DNA of 64,000 bases from Undaria pinnatifida (GCA_012845835.1 JABAKD010000019.1:11155344-11219343); one strand, 5' to 3'. Shown: positions 19,237 to 31,487, counted from the first letter of the stretch. Translations and numbers: made by a program. The notes: generated from the letters alone by a model not told the origin.

Positions 19237-22200
19237 TAAAACTATATACCTAGACCTCGCCCCCCTCGGAGGTCTCGCTCGGCATATCCTCCCCCCTCTC
19301 AGCCCTTCTCAGCCCGTAATTGCCGAAAAGAAAATTAGTTGCTGGGGAAAAGAACCGTCCCGAAGTTCCTTGCCTTCCTTGCTTTCCCTAGTCTCATTCT
19401 TACTTAGCTCTCATTCTCTGATCTTTACTGCTTGCTCTCTGATATTTTATTTTGCTTTTTCAGCAACTTCTTTTTTGTACTTTTATTTGGTTGGCCAATT
19501 GCTGGCTGTTGAGAGGGAATTGCCGTTGACGGCTGCAAACAACTTGAATTTGAAATTTGCCGGATCGGCAATAACAATTTGAAGTTGAAATTTGCGAAGC
19601 GGACCAAGGCTAGTGCGGGAGGAGGCTCCGCCAACAGTGGGGGTGGTGGAGGTTCAGGATCAGGCGTGTGGAAGCTGGTCGGGCAAGAACGGGACTCAGC
19701 TTCTTCTGGCAATCCTGATTGGCCGTGCCCGAGCAAGGGTTGTGACGGCTTCCTCATCGCACGAAAAAAGAAAAACAGGAGTTCCCAGTACGCTGTCTGC
19801 GACACCTGCAGGAGTGACGAGCCTTCCACGTGCCAAGCTTTTCATAACCTTAACAAGAAGCACCGGGGAAGCGGCGACAACCCTCGTGTGTGTGACTTGG
19901 TGTGACGCGGACACCTGTGATTCACCTTCGATCGGCGTCCCTAACGAAGGAGCTGAGAGCTTGACGAAACGTGAGTTTGACCTTGTTTGCCTGTCTGCAA
20001 CGTCTGCTGTGGCATGTGTGTGCTACACCAGCGTGGTCGAACTACCACACGGTGTGGAAGCTGTGCTTGGGGACGCGTAGCCTGAACAAACTCAAGTTCG
20101 CCTTGGTGGTCACGGAGGGCAGTCCCGTCGTCGGGGTAAGCATGTTGTACTAGTTGTCTACGCAGTTGTGTGCTGTGATTTCTTTTTCATGCGTACAAAC
20201 ACACTTTTGCATGTACGAGCACGTGTACGGGGCAGTCCCGTCATCGGGGTATAAGCGGGAATTGTACAAGTACTCAGGTCTACGAGTAGACCTATGCAGT
20301 GACGCTGTGTGATGCGATTTCTTTTTCATACGTACAGCCAAACACACTTCATGTATGTACGACTACGAGTACGGGGCAGTCCCGTCATCGGGGTAAGCGG
20401 GGGTTGAACAAGTGGTCCATGCAGTGACGCCTTGTGCTGTGATATAAACACACGTTTTGGATGTACGACTACAACTACGTGGTATCTATACATGTAAGAC
20501 GCAATGAAAACGGGCAAGTCTCATCACGGGGGTTGGCCAGGGTTGTAAAAATGGTCCATGCAGTGATAAATAACACAGCAGCATGATACCTCAGCACCAG
20601 TCGCAGTACACACTGGAGGTTGATATATAGCAGTAAACAGAAGCCGAAGTTAACCTGGGTGATGCTGAAGAGCAGTCCCGTGATTGGGGTTAGCGAGTTG
20701 TTCATGTAGTGACGCGGTGTACTACTACTGTTACTCATTTTTCATACAACCACATGAACTCTTTGTATTAACGAGTACAAGTAGGGTGCGCAACCTCTTC
20801 AGGAATCGCAGTACACGTCGGTCGTAATAGTGTTGATAGCAGCAGTAATAGAGTAGTACCGAACAATATATACAGCAGGTACTGTCTCTTACCCTTCGTT
20901 GTCGGTATTCCGCCGGTAGGCCATATATAGCAGTATACCGGGGCTTACGCTTACCAGTTGCGACTGTGAATCCCGCTCGTTCCTGTCCCAGTGGTGGTTT
21001 CATAGGTGTTAGCAACGTTGTGGTACCAGGCAGGGCTTTGCCCATAAACGACCGCTTTCATTACAACAGTGTTAAATTGTACGGCTTCCTTTCCAACTTT
21101 GGAAATCGACGACAGCTACGTGGCCTTACTATTTTGAACATTCACTGAACGCAAGGTATTCCCATCCGTTGTTGTCGTTTGCAGAAGCCCTGCGAAGCAG
21201 CCGCCGAGGGCCGCCAAGTCGGCGAGGACATAAACACGAAGTGCACCGGCGACATCAAGGTCGGTGACCTCCTGAAGAAGGCAGGCGACCACTTGCTCGA
21301 TATACATCCCGCATTCCATTCCCACGGTGCCACGAGGGCGTTGGACATCGAGGTACGTTCTACTCTTATCTTGCGTCCTGTGTGTCACGAGTCGAGACAT
21401 CCATGTCTCTTGCTCAAGACTAGGGGATGGCGTGCGGATATAGTCTATGAAGTGCGGCTCTTTTTCCAAGTACCAAGAGCAAGTACAACAATACCACAAC
21501 AATTACTAACAACGAAAGGAGCTCCAATAATTTGGATGGTTACGACGTCTGCTGGAGAGAAGTACGAATACTTTTTTACACATACTTATCGACGTTCTCC
21601 CGCCATGCTTCAACGTTTGTGGACAGATCCACAAGATCATCGACAAAAAACAAGAGTGCAAGGTGCTGGGTACCTCCGCTGAGGAGGAAGAGTCCAAGCA
21701 AGCCTGCATGCTCCTTCGGAAGCAATGTTGACAGCACGTTCTTTATAGAACGTTAAGTTGTGGTTTATTATACCAGCATCGTTTTTTGAGAACTATGCCT
21801 AAATGCGTGCTCTTCGTCTTTCAGGAATACAAATGTACTTCACATGTTTGCGGTGTGTGCGTTCAAGTTCCTGCTTCCAGCATGTTCTTTTTGGCACTGC
21901 GCTCCTTTACATCTTAAGTTGTAGTTTTCCTGTCTCTATCCTTGACAAGCGCGTGCCTGGTGTTTATGCACTGCGATAATTTATTATTGATGATCGACTT
22001 AGAGAGAGCTATTAATAAGTGTACAGGACCTAGGTGCTACCTGAGAGGTGGAAGGATATGCCAAGCAAGTCCTACGACGTGCCCATCATGGACTGGGCGA
22101 ATGGATGATAATAACAAACTCATAATCATAATCGTCTCTATCCTGTACCGTTGTACTATATATGGACCTCTTGGCATTTTCAAGTCGCCAGTTGCGCCAT

Positions 22201-22295
22201 TTGTGCTTCTTTTCCGCCTTTCTACTGAATGTCCATTCCTCCTTCCGCAAGCGTAGCGGGCGGCGCCCAGCCGCCCGCGAGCGAAGCCCTTGTAT
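19237..22295. repeat. Segmental duplication, copy B
   Basis: Near-identical partner of 3132-6405. It lacks the miniature LTR element, giving an intact pre-insertion site at about 21585-21600 (ACATACTTATCGACG). It keeps about 200 bp (about 19975-20160) that copy A lacks. It ends at the same GC hairpin. Confidence 0.9.
19513..21731 (+). CDS. Unnamed spliced cysteine-rich gene, copy B
   Basis: Paralogue of the copy A gene. Candidate exon 1 runs from about 19513 with the same PC-x4-CDGFL cysteine module. Exon 2 is 21185-21352 (168 nt, identical in length to copy A) and exon 3 is 21627-21731 (105 nt, TGA stop). Intron 2 is 274 bp. Differences from copy A in exon 2 and the last codon are silent. 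Three differences in exon 1 change residues (Glu/Lys, His/Tyr, Trp/Arg) and two in exon 3 do (Thr/Ile, Glu/Lys). Function unknown; the cysteine spacing suggests metal binding or disulphides. As in copy A, an N-terminal exon with the ATG is not identified. Confidence 0.4.
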
Positions 22296-23520
22296 TTTCT
22301 ATGGATTGATGACGTCGGGGTGTTGAGCGACACCGTATTTCAGGAGATACGACCAGGAGTTGGTTTCGAAACCTGGCGATTTCGTTAAAGAAAAGTTAGC
22401 GGGGCTACCGTAGAACGACTCCTGTCGAAAAGGGGTGTTTCTTCCCGATCTCAGCCTGAGATCGGGACAAGATATTTCCCCTCCAGATGATGTTGTCTCG
22501 AGGTTAGGCCGCAATTTTTGCCCCTGCGCACACACACGCACAGAACAGCAGCATTTCGCGAAGATGCGGCAGACCCCCGGGCCATTTGCCGAGCAGCTGC
22601 CGCTTGACGCTGGCGCACCTCGATCGCCACGGTCTGTAGCATGTTGTGGCGCTGCGTGCGGCGTTTTGTGTATGTTTCGGCTTTTTTTCGAGATCGTACA
22701 ACCGCCCCTCTGAAAAATGCCAACGAATATAGTGAATACAAGGGGCTTCGCCGGCGGCCGCCGGTCGCAGGATCGCGTAATTGCACAACAACAGTAATAT
22801 TAACAGAGAGGATGAAGGCATACGATTTGGTGCCAAGGGTGGCGGTGGACGTCCGCAGTAGTAGGCAGGATCGTGTCTCCACATAACAGCAGTATAGCAG
22901 CGGTGTGCGAAGGGATGAAGATATGAGATTTTTTGCAAAGAGTTAGGTGGCGAAGTGTGTAATTACCTGATAATATAGTCTATGTCTTCTTAATTAACAC
23001 AGGCGGTCGCGTAAACGTTTCAGCAACGAAACAAAACGGTTCACGAAAGAGCAAGTCTTGCTACACCCAGGGCAAACCAACGCCGGGCACACCCTTGTGC
23101 AAACTCGTACATGTACTTGGAACGCGGAAGGCGGACGTAAGAGAGCGTAGGAAAGGGGGCAAGACTGAAAAGACATAATAACCGGTACCTAGATAAACAG
23201 TAAAGTAGCATTGTTGCTAAACATAGCTAACGTCGACGGCGTCGCCGGTACATACAGTACTTACAGGGCTTAAAACTTTACGGAGCAACGCTCGGAAGTG
23301 AACGCAGGGCAGGATGAAACCGGAAAGACATCAAAAGCACTAGACTAAAGGAAGACTTGCATTAAAAGCACTAGTCTAGAACTATAGGATGACTTGCATT
23401 TTTGTTACTGTTCAGCACGAGAAACCCCCTTGATCATGACACCGGTCAAGGTATACTATTATATTATTAATAATAGAAATCGCTTAGTCCCTAAAACGTG
23501 TGCGCTCAGCTAGCACCAGT
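22296..23520. other. Non-coding, no supported gene
   Basis: Two overlapping minus-strand ORFs of about 144 codons (22451-22938) have no motif, and the frames compete. A short plus-strand frame at about 23005-23145 begins with an Arg/Lys-rich stretch faintly like a CENP-B/pogo helix-turn-helix, too weak to call. A small tandem duplication (AGACTTGCATT units) lies at 23330-23400. Confidence 0.4.
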
Positions 23521-23604
23521 GCTCAACTAGCACCGACATGGAACGCAACGTACTCGTAGGGGAAGTAGAATATCTGGGAAAACCAAGTAATGCTTAGCGG
23601 TGAA

Positions 23605-23905
23605 AAACATCTGCATAATAAGAACATCAAGGACATAGAAACTGAGCCCAATGCGATACTTTGAACGACCCGTCGACCATCGAGGACGTAGACACTGAGC
23701 TCAATGCGCAAGGCACTATTCAACGAGCATCATGGCATGGCCAGTATATCTCATTCCCGTGTCATAAAAGAAACACTACTAAAAATCAAACCTCAAACAA
23801 CGAGGAGATATAAACTGAGCCCAATGCAGAAGGCAAACAACATGGAACTAAACGCCGGCTATCGAGGACGCAGAAACTGAGCATACAGCGGAAGGCATCG
23901 CTAAA
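23605..23905. repeat. Degenerate tandem repeats with an ACTGAGC core
   Basis: Four units spaced about 70-110 bp share GAGGACRTAGAAACTGAGCC-type words followed by AATGC and AAGGCA. They are diverged and non-coding in an AT-rich stretch. Confidence 0.55.
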
Positions 23906-24546
23906 ACGATGGAAAACACCTACCAGGTATGTATTTGCCCAACATAGCACATAGAAAGGCAAGGAAAAAGTGTCGGATATAATCGAAGGATGGCACTACA
24001 CTATTTAATAAATATTGTAGACGTACGCAACTACCGAAACCGCCCACGGATAAAAAAGAGAAAAAACACTTGACTATGTACATCTGAAGTATAGCCTAGC
24101 GTGTATGTGATCATCCAAACCGGCAGCTAAACACGAAAATATGCAAAGGCAAAATGCGGAAGACAACACCTGTCCGTCACAGCCGGCGGTTAAACACGCA
24201 TTAAAGCAGAGACTACACATAAAATACAGCACCCAGCAATACGTAGGTAGGACAGAGTAGTAGCAGATCCAGTACTCCCCAGTACTCCTGCGTCATGTCA
24301 TACGAAGGGGGGGGGGGGATCTCTGAAGAAAGTGGAAAAAGCAAAACTGCTTAGTAGACGAAGCGACTTCATAATATCGTGAAAGATAGACTAGACTATA
24401 TCTTTATAAAAAGGACGATGAGCGCCGGATAGTCGTAGACGACTGTCATGGTCGACACGCCCTTGCGTGGGTGGCGAAGGTCGGGCAGTGGAGTCGTGTT
24501 GGCAAGACGACGATGTAGATGGACGGAGAATGAGTCTTATGGAGAC

Positions 24547-24783
24547 CTAGGCATCTAGAGGAAGAACATTGGTGGGGGTATTGTTTCGTGGGAACGTAAT
24601 GATGAGAGAATCGTAGTGTCTGGACAATGGATTGAAAAGTGAATGGATAGTTTCAGTATGGGCAATTTGAATGTTAGGGAGGGAGGAATTAGTGAAAGAA
24701 ACGTGAATTTCCTCGCCGTACTTTAGTTGCACTGCGAGTATCTCAGGTTGTCCCATGTAGGTATTAATAGTAGGATTACACAT
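24547..24783 (-). pseudogene. Possible copia-type gag fragment
   Basis: An ATG-started frame of 78 codons has protein-like composition. It contains PLSRHYDSLIITF, resembling the LP-x-x-Y-D-x-L-I block of copia gag proteins, followed by NNTPTNVLPLDA. It ends in TAG, and the frame beyond it continues open, as if one codon had been lost to a stop. No zinc knuckle or pol is nearby. An unrelated host exon remains possible. Confidence 0.3.
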
Positions 24784-24794
24784 TATTAGTTGGA

Positions 24795-25480
24795 GGTATT
24801 GGTCGTATGAGAGCGCTAGAAAAAAACAACCGTAAGAGACTGCAACGTACTTAGCAGCAGCAGTAACCGTACATTGTAGCAGTAGTTTTCATACCGTATA
24901 GTCTAGTCTACATGTCGTAGTTGTTTCGGGTCAGGTATGAGAGCGAGAAAAAACCTCCAGGAAACAGCCGAGTAACTTCAACGTACATTGCACTGGTAGT
25001 ACAGAAAAGAGGTCGCTCATAGTTTTGGACACATAGACTACTCGTATAACAATGGACAGCCGGAGATGAAAAGGATGCGCTCGAGAGAAGACTGCTGTAC
25101 TGCTGTACGATATCATACTCGCACCATAATATATGTGCGTATTTTAGAGGAACTAATCGCCCTCCACAAAAAAAAACCGGCTACGCCAGAAAAAAATGAA
25201 CAGAAAGAGTAATTTCAACGTACATTGCAGCAGTAGTACTCACAGACAGTACGTACGGCACGTGCCTGATTCGGGTCAGTTTGGCAAAGCAGTCACACTT
25301 CAACGTACTGGCTCTCAAATTTCGGGACACACACAAGGGAATACACAGGGGGAGACGAAAAGGATATGCGCTGCTGTGAAAATTTGGGACACACAGCAGT
25401 AGTAGTAGGCGATACACAGAAGGAGACGAAAGGAGAGAAAAGACTGCTGCACTGCTGTGTGATATAATACTCGTTCCACA
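24795..25480. repeat. Three degenerate tandem units of about 200-300 bp
   Basis: Units share TATGAGAGCG, CAACGTACATTGCAGCAGTAG, GGAGACGAAAAGGATGCGCT and AGACTGCTGTACTGCTGT words (shown approximately). Short CAGTAG and CTGCTGTACTGCTGT runs recur. No coding frame is conserved across the units. Confidence 0.5.
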
Positions 25481-25484
25481 AGTT

Positions 25485-26175
25485 TCGATCCATGTACAAA
25501 AACAAATTATGAAGCTTTTAACACGTTGTTTATTACACCTAAGAACTGGGTTGCATACTACATGTGACATCAAACCTTCTAGAACAATAAACATTACCAG
25601 GCGGGTGATATAAAGGGGTGTCTTCTTGCTGCAACCGTCACATTCGTCCCCTTTAAGGGTTTATAGTTTCTGCGCACATACTGAAATGCTCGCGCCCCCC
25701 CCCCCCCCCCCGATCCCTCTTGTTCAAACGCTCCACCTGAAATCAAAATCTACCAGAGTAGTAAAAACTACCAGCCAGCTGATATTATCTCATTATCCAT
25801 CTAGCTATCCATGCCGTAGCTCCAACTCATCTCCGCCCTCCGACCCCCCCCCCCCCCTTTTGATCCCCGCCCAGTTCGTTCAAACGCCCCACTTACAATC
25901 CAAATCGGCCAGAGTAATGAACACTTCTAAGCATTTGATATCACGTCATTATCTTTCTAGCCATCCATGACGTAGCTTTCATTCATCCCCCCTCCCCCCT
26001 CCAACGCCCCCTCCTCCCCCACACCCCGCACGATCGCCTAGACCCAGCACCGCGCGTATGGCAAGCCCCTACATATATGATTAATACGCGCGATCGGAGG
26101 ATCACACACAATGTTGCGAAGATCAGTGTCGACCAAATTCTTGATCTCATGGCTGGAGTGTATTTTAATATTATT
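25485..26175 (+). repeat. C-tract modular repeat, copy R2
   Basis: The 5' part matches the start of R1 (AACAAATTATGAA, AACACGTTGTTTA, GATATAAAGGGGTGTCTTCTTGC). It carries poly-C tracts at 25697-25712 and 25845-25857 and ends with a diverged form of the common 3' block (GGCTGGAGTGTATTTTAATA). Confidence 0.7.
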
Positions 26176-26186
26176 ACAAGGGCTCC

Positions 26187-26218
26187 GCATGGGCGCCGGC
26201 ATTCGCCGGCGCCCATGC
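26187..26218. other. Perfect 14-bp GC-rich hairpin
   Basis: GCATGGGCGCCGGC, loop ATTC, GCCGGCGCCCATGC. The inverted repeat is exact and lies just past the 3' end of C-tract copy R2. It could be a terminator-like RNA hairpin, a recombination scar, or an element end. Function unknown. Confidence 0.8.
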
Positions 26219-28526
26219 TTCGGGTAGGGCAGGGCAGCACTTCGACAACTTGAGGTGTAGCTGTCCGATTTGGCATGCATTGAACTTTTTAAGTAATGCC
26301 AAGAGTTTAATACGAACATGGGATTATGAAAGTCATGATTTGACAGAAAAAAACGTAATATTATACAACAAAGAAGGCAAGGATAGGCGAAATACACTAT
26401 GTTAAATGCGCCGTCAAGTAAAAGTTGGCGTCTATCAAACAAAAATAATACCGAAAATAGTATTATTGAGAACCTGCGTCGCCTCTAGGCGAAACGAAAG
26501 AGGCCTTGGCATTAATGAAGAGACTGCACTGCTGTCCCCGTGGCAATGGAGGTTCAAAGTCGACAGGATGCAAAGTCGGTTTGCATCAAACGTCGACATG
26601 GGGCCATGTCAGCCGGCGATGTTTTGGAAGAAGATTGCTTTGTTTGTTACGTGAAGGCTGTCGCATTGATTGGTCTGCGTGGTTGCGGGCGAGGAGAAAA
26701 ACGAAGAAGAGGAGGGCGATCTCTCGTTGCGTCGGCGTTGTCTAAGATAGGTGCGGGGGTGGCTTTGCTCGTACGGGAGGTTGGCGTAGCGGTTCTTCTC
26801 TGTTTTTTCTCGAGAAGGCGGGATATGTGTGTCTGCTATCTTTACTTCGTGGGTGCTTTCACGTTGTCGAGATCGGACGCGTCCCCTCAATACATAATAT
26901 CCGCAGTGTCTCTACCATGACGACTGCTGATGGTGCCTTGCGTATTTCCCCAGAGACTGACATATTATTTACTGACTGGTAGAAATAATCATACCTGGTA
27001 TACCTTTCTTTGCAACATTTTTTTTTCTTCATCCCATTTATCATCCCCGCACCATTCTCGCGCTCCCTCCCAGTAGTAACTCAGATCCGGGGTCACATAG
27101 CGGGCCCTCCTACTCCCTCCCCACTTCATCACGTGCCCTCATTTTTACTGCGAGGAAAATCGAGCATTTTCTTCCCTCGTCGACTCGCGTCGAATTGTAC
27201 CTAGCAGGCGCTCTCAGCAGTTGATCTCTTTTTTTTATTGCATTTTTGCAAATTAAGTCACATTTCATCGTGGTGGGTGTCGAACTCAAGGACAACCAAA
27301 CGTTAGTAGTATTCGAGGGTAAAACCATTAGACCACCGGGGCGGCCGGCTGACAATTGATTAAAACAAAACAGGATCTTTGCATAGACAGAGATCACATT
27401 CCATCCCCCATATTGTATGATATTACGATGGTTGACGCGATATAGAATAAAGCGCCAAATACCTAAATATCAGCCTACGCGGAGTTTTAGATATAATGAA
27501 CAACGAACGATCGCGACGGCAGAGCACGGCAAAGCATAGCGCTTCGCTCTGCTGAGCTAGCGCTGCGCTGCGGTGCGCTGCTGAGCTGAGCCGCAGGGCA
27601 CTGCACGGCGCTTCGTTGCTGTGAGCTATAGCGCTGCGATGGGGTGCTGGGCGGTGTGGAGCTGATGAGCCAAGCCCAGATCTCAGCCGATGAAGCTTCG
27701 CCAACTACAAAACAAATGGTGGTAATCAAAGAAAAGCTAAAGCTGGACCGTTCCGCAACTAATGCACAGGCGGCAAATTATCGGCAAATCAACTTACTAG
27801 ACAAAAAAAAAAAGAAAAAATCGCGAAAAGGTTCTAAATCGTGTGGGCAGAAAAACCAAATTTGCAGGGAAGCAGCTGAAAGGTCAAGAGACAGGCAATA
27901 TTTCAGTTGTTCTCACATTAACTCGCACAATCCAGTCCGTGGTCACAGGACTGGTTTCAGTCACTCTGGAGCAGAGGAATACCCTAGGGAAAAAAACAAA
28001 CAGCCCAAGGTGGTACACGCATAAATCACAGCTGACGCAATTCATGCCTCCACCAGAAACATATAAAAGTGAAATCGGGAGTCAGTATACGATGTGCCAG
28101 GTCCATACCGGTGCATACGTCTCATTACTCGCGCCTGGGAAAACCGACTATACCGCTTGCCACTCAAAAGACTACCACGTATATATCACACGTAGCATCT
28201 ATCACTACGCATACGCACAACAGACGCAAGCCAATTGGAAAAAAGAAACAAAGAACAAAGAAGAGAAATGAAAGGGAATGGGTGCATGGGGCCAAGAAAA
28301 AGAAAAGAAGAATAAATTTTGGGGGGCCTACTGGCGAGGCTGCCACCAGAACTAGATGTCACATGTCACGTGGTCTTTCGACGGTCTACAGCAGTAGTAC
28401 TACGAACGACTTCCGATACACCCACCGAAGCACGGTCTACCGGCCAATTACGCGATCGACAGCTGGCCGTGGTTGTCACGTGTCTCTGTGTTGGGGGCCC
28501 CTGCCCTGCCTCTTGTTGTCTCTTGA
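26219..28526. other. Non-coding stretch with low-complexity runs
   Basis: ORFs up to 142 codons on both strands lack motifs. A GC-rich run of GCTGAGC-like words lies at 27515-27660. A possible tRNA-like relic is listed separately. No gene is supported. Confidence 0.4.
27271..27341 (-). other. tRNA-like relic (not a functional tRNA)
   Basis: The minus strand has an excellent A-box (TGGTCTAATGG) and a weak B-box (GAGTTCGACAC) at tRNA-like spacing, with GGTGG and CCACC near the two ends. The T-stem does not pair. I read it as a decayed tRNA or the head of a tRNA-derived retroposon. Confidence 0.3.
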
Positions 28527-29438
28527 GAGTGATGCGTGTACGACTAAACTTGCCAACGGCACTCGCACTGCACTTTGAGCTATCTTCTGTAGTTCTGGTT
28601 GCTACTTGCTGCTGCATTATGTGCTAGACGTTTCGCCCTTCGGCTACTGCTGCTACACCTTCTGTTGTGTGTTTGCCAATGTCGTCAGTTGGCGTTCATG
28701 CTCGTCGTACATACTGCTGTTCTCACCGAGTACGTGCGGGTTTCCTCGTACCTCAACCGTACGACGACGAGCTCAAAACAGAAGGGAGGTGACATGAAAT
28801 GGCATGGACAATGGCCACATAGAAGCGAGCACAGCGGGATAGTTCGCTGCGAATCAACCGCACTCGTTCATGCCTACAGCAGAGGCTGCCTGGAGTGTCA
28901 GCGGCCGTGCTAAAGCCTGGGCCAAAGGCCGAAGAGACGGCTCTACCTGCTTTGTTTTGTCTCGAAATTCTGTTATTATATATTGGACAGAGTGATGCAG
29001 GTACGACTAAGCTTGCCAACGGCACTCGCACTGCACTTTGAGCTATCTGCTGTAGTTCTGGTTGCTACTTGTTGCTGCATTATGTGCTAGACGTTTCGCC
29101 CTTCGGCTACTGCTGCTACACCTGCTGTTTTGTGCTTGCCAATGTCGTCAATTGGCGTTCATGCTCGTCGTACATACTGCTGTTCTCACCGAGTACGTAC
29201 GGGTTTCCTCGTACCTCAACCGTACGACGACGAGCTCAAAACAGAAGGGAGGTGACATGAAATGGCATGGACAATGGCCACATAGAAGCGAGCACAGCGG
29301 GATAGTTCGCTGCGAATCAACCGCACTCGTTCATGCCTACAGCAGAGGCTGCCTGGAGTGTCAGCGGCCGTGCTAAAGCCTGGGCCAAAGGCCGAAGAGA
29401 CGGCTCTACCTGCTTTGTTTTGTCTCGAAATTCTGTTA
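28527..29438. repeat. 463-bp-period tandem duplication
   Basis: Copy 1 is 28527-28974 and copy 2 28990-29438, both starting GTGATGC.GGTACGACTAA and ending CTCGAAATTCTGTTA, about 97 percent identical by eye. Short ORFs (about 100 codons) are conserved only because the copies are so similar. The short linker TTATATATTGGACA lies between them. Confidence 0.85.
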
Positions 29439-30039
29439 CGTGAAAGTATCATGATTTGGGAGTAAATTTGTCACGAAACGTCTTGCCGTCGGTAATTTGT
29501 GTCACGAAGTTGTTGGATATCGTCGGTAAGTTGTGTCACGTTTTAGGTGAACCCACACTGAAAAATTGAGTTTCCAGCTGGCAAAACGAGCAGAAACAAA
29601 AAAAGCAATAAAATGCCGAGCAAGAAACCAAACGAACTAGTAAAAAAGTACAGCAAAGAAACTAACGCTCGAGAGTATGCCACCGCAAAATTCCAAACAT
29701 TATCACGTACCGTTTGGAAATGATGCCAATTTTGTAAATCATTCAGGCGTTGCAGCCATTAAGATTCAACAATTTTTCCAAAATTCCTCCTCGACACTCG
29801 CTCGTCTCGCTCGGCGCCCATCCGCGTTCACGTCGATGTGCGGAACGGACACGGCAGGGCGAGGGGCGTTGGAGTCGCCCCCCGAAGGCGGCGCTCGAAC
29901 CAAGCCATATTCGACTGAGAATTCCAGTTCCGCGAATCGCATACTTAGGCCGAGACAAAAAACTCCGGACCAAAGTCCATGACACCAAGGAATGGCTCTA
30001 TATTCAAGGAATGATTTTATACAGGTTTATACGTGACCT
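29439..30039. other. Non-coding, no supported gene
   Basis: Contains GTCACGAA...TTGTGTCACG short repeats at 29470-29540 and competing ORFs of about 80-170 codons at 29677-30000 without motifs. Confidence 0.4.
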
Positions 30040-30785
30040 AAATCTCTTGACAACCCTCCGCCCCTCCCCCCCCCCCCTTTTTTTTCAATTTGTTTACTTA
30101 TATATTTTACCTCGCTTTCTCTTGCCCCACCTAATATCGAAATCCGCCAGAGTAATAAACACTTCCACGGCCTGGATATCGTCCATGCCGCTGCTGCAAT
30201 TCCCACCCACCCCCGCCCCCAACGCCCCCTCCTTCCCCACCACCCGCACCATCGCCTAGACCTCGCACCACGCGTATTGCAAACCCCTACATCTGTGCGA
30301 CCTAAAGCCCTTCTCCCCCGCCCCCCGCTCCCCCCGGCAAATTTCCCTCCCCCTCCCCCACAAGAAGGTTTTATAGTTTCCACGCACAAATTGAGCTGCC
30401 CCACCCCCCCCCTCCCCCCCCTCCCCCCCTCCCGCCCCCCTTTTGATCAAAATCAGGCCCCCACGTCCTTAAAAACTCCGCCCTCCCGTCACCGGTTATT
30501 CGACTTACAGTATTCACTTGATAAACTAATGCGTTTCCTGCCACAGCTGTCAAATTTTGTCCCCATTATAAACGGGTTTTATGGTTTCCGCGCACAGACT
30601 GCCTAGAATCACCCTGTTGACCCTAATAGCTACACTGTAGTTGCAAGGGGAGTCGCCGACCTATATCCTTAATGAGGACACACAACCCGTAATACGCGCG
30701 ATCGGTGTATCACACACAGCTTGCAAAGACGAGTTTCGATCTTCGATCTCACAGCTGAAGTGCATTTTAATTTTTATCAAAAGTG
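30040..30785 (+). repeat. C-tract modular repeat, copy R3
   Basis: Contains several poly-C tracts (30061-30077, 30405-30440), the AGTTTCCACGCACA block, the ACCGGTTATTCGACTTACAG block and the common 3' end (CGATCTCACAGCTGAAGTGC). It has no coding function. Confidence 0.75.
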
Positions 30786-30879
30786 TGCGTCGTAGAGGGA
30801 ATAATAACCCGCCCCGAACAAATTCACAACAACAGAAAATAAAATAAAAAAACCCTTACTGGCTTTGTCGTCCTCGTCT

Positions 30880-31220
30880 GATTCTCCCTCCAGCTTCTTC
30901 CCTATGGAGACAGCCCCGTTGACGGGCAGGATACAGATGACGCAGATCAGCTTCGTCTGCGTCTTAGAGGGATCGCGCTCGGTGCGAAAGTTGTTTGCGG
31001 TGAACGGGCAGGAGTTGGGGTCCCCTTGGACGATCTTGTCGCAGGACTACCAAACCACGCCACGCCCAGTTACTCTTTTCAGTAGGAGGCCGTCGCAGTA
31101 GCCGCCCCCGCAGGGCTTCGTAGTTACCTCTCCCACCACTTGGAAAGGCCTTGTTGTGTCTGGGGCGGCGGCTTCCGAGGGTTTCGCCTTTTTAGCCGGA
31201 TATCGCTTGAGCGGGTCCAT
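30880..31220 (-). pseudogene. Decayed gene fragment with the C-x4-CDG cysteine module
   Basis: It starts at ATG with a basic N-terminus (MDPLKRYPAKKAK, nuclear-signal-like), then PC-x4-CDGLL, about 15 residues to CD, x9 to the next Cys, and a later CVIC. The first four landmarks have the same spacing as candidate exon 1 of the A/B gene. An in-frame TAG (VVW-stop-SCD) interrupts the module. Near 30900 the frame appears to slip by one base, before an acidic stretch followed by a good donor (CCA|GTAAGG). I read it as a broken member of the same unnamed family. Confidence 0.45.
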
Positions 31221-31487
31221 CGGGTAGGGTGGCTAGCAGGTTGGTGTGTGTGGTGTGGGGTGGAGAGGTGCGTGGTGTGGTGTGGGGGCGGGTGTGGTGT
31301 GGAGTGGGACAATGCTATTGAATAAAAAAAAAAATGGCAAGGTGCAACTTGGATAGCGGAGCAGGGAGTCAACGGCTGCTGTTGCTAGCTTGACTTTCAT
31401 AACAGAAGATTTGACTCATGCGTTGGCGCCATGACCCCTGGCGATCTGCTGCGACTGCTGCATAGTTTCTGCTGTCTCTTGTACCTT

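Noticed and set aside
26160-26190. TAATATTATTAC next to a hairpin, suggesting a rolling-circle viral origin
   Set aside because: The nonanucleotide TAATATTAC is not present and the AT stretch is outside the loop. No Rep gene is nearby.
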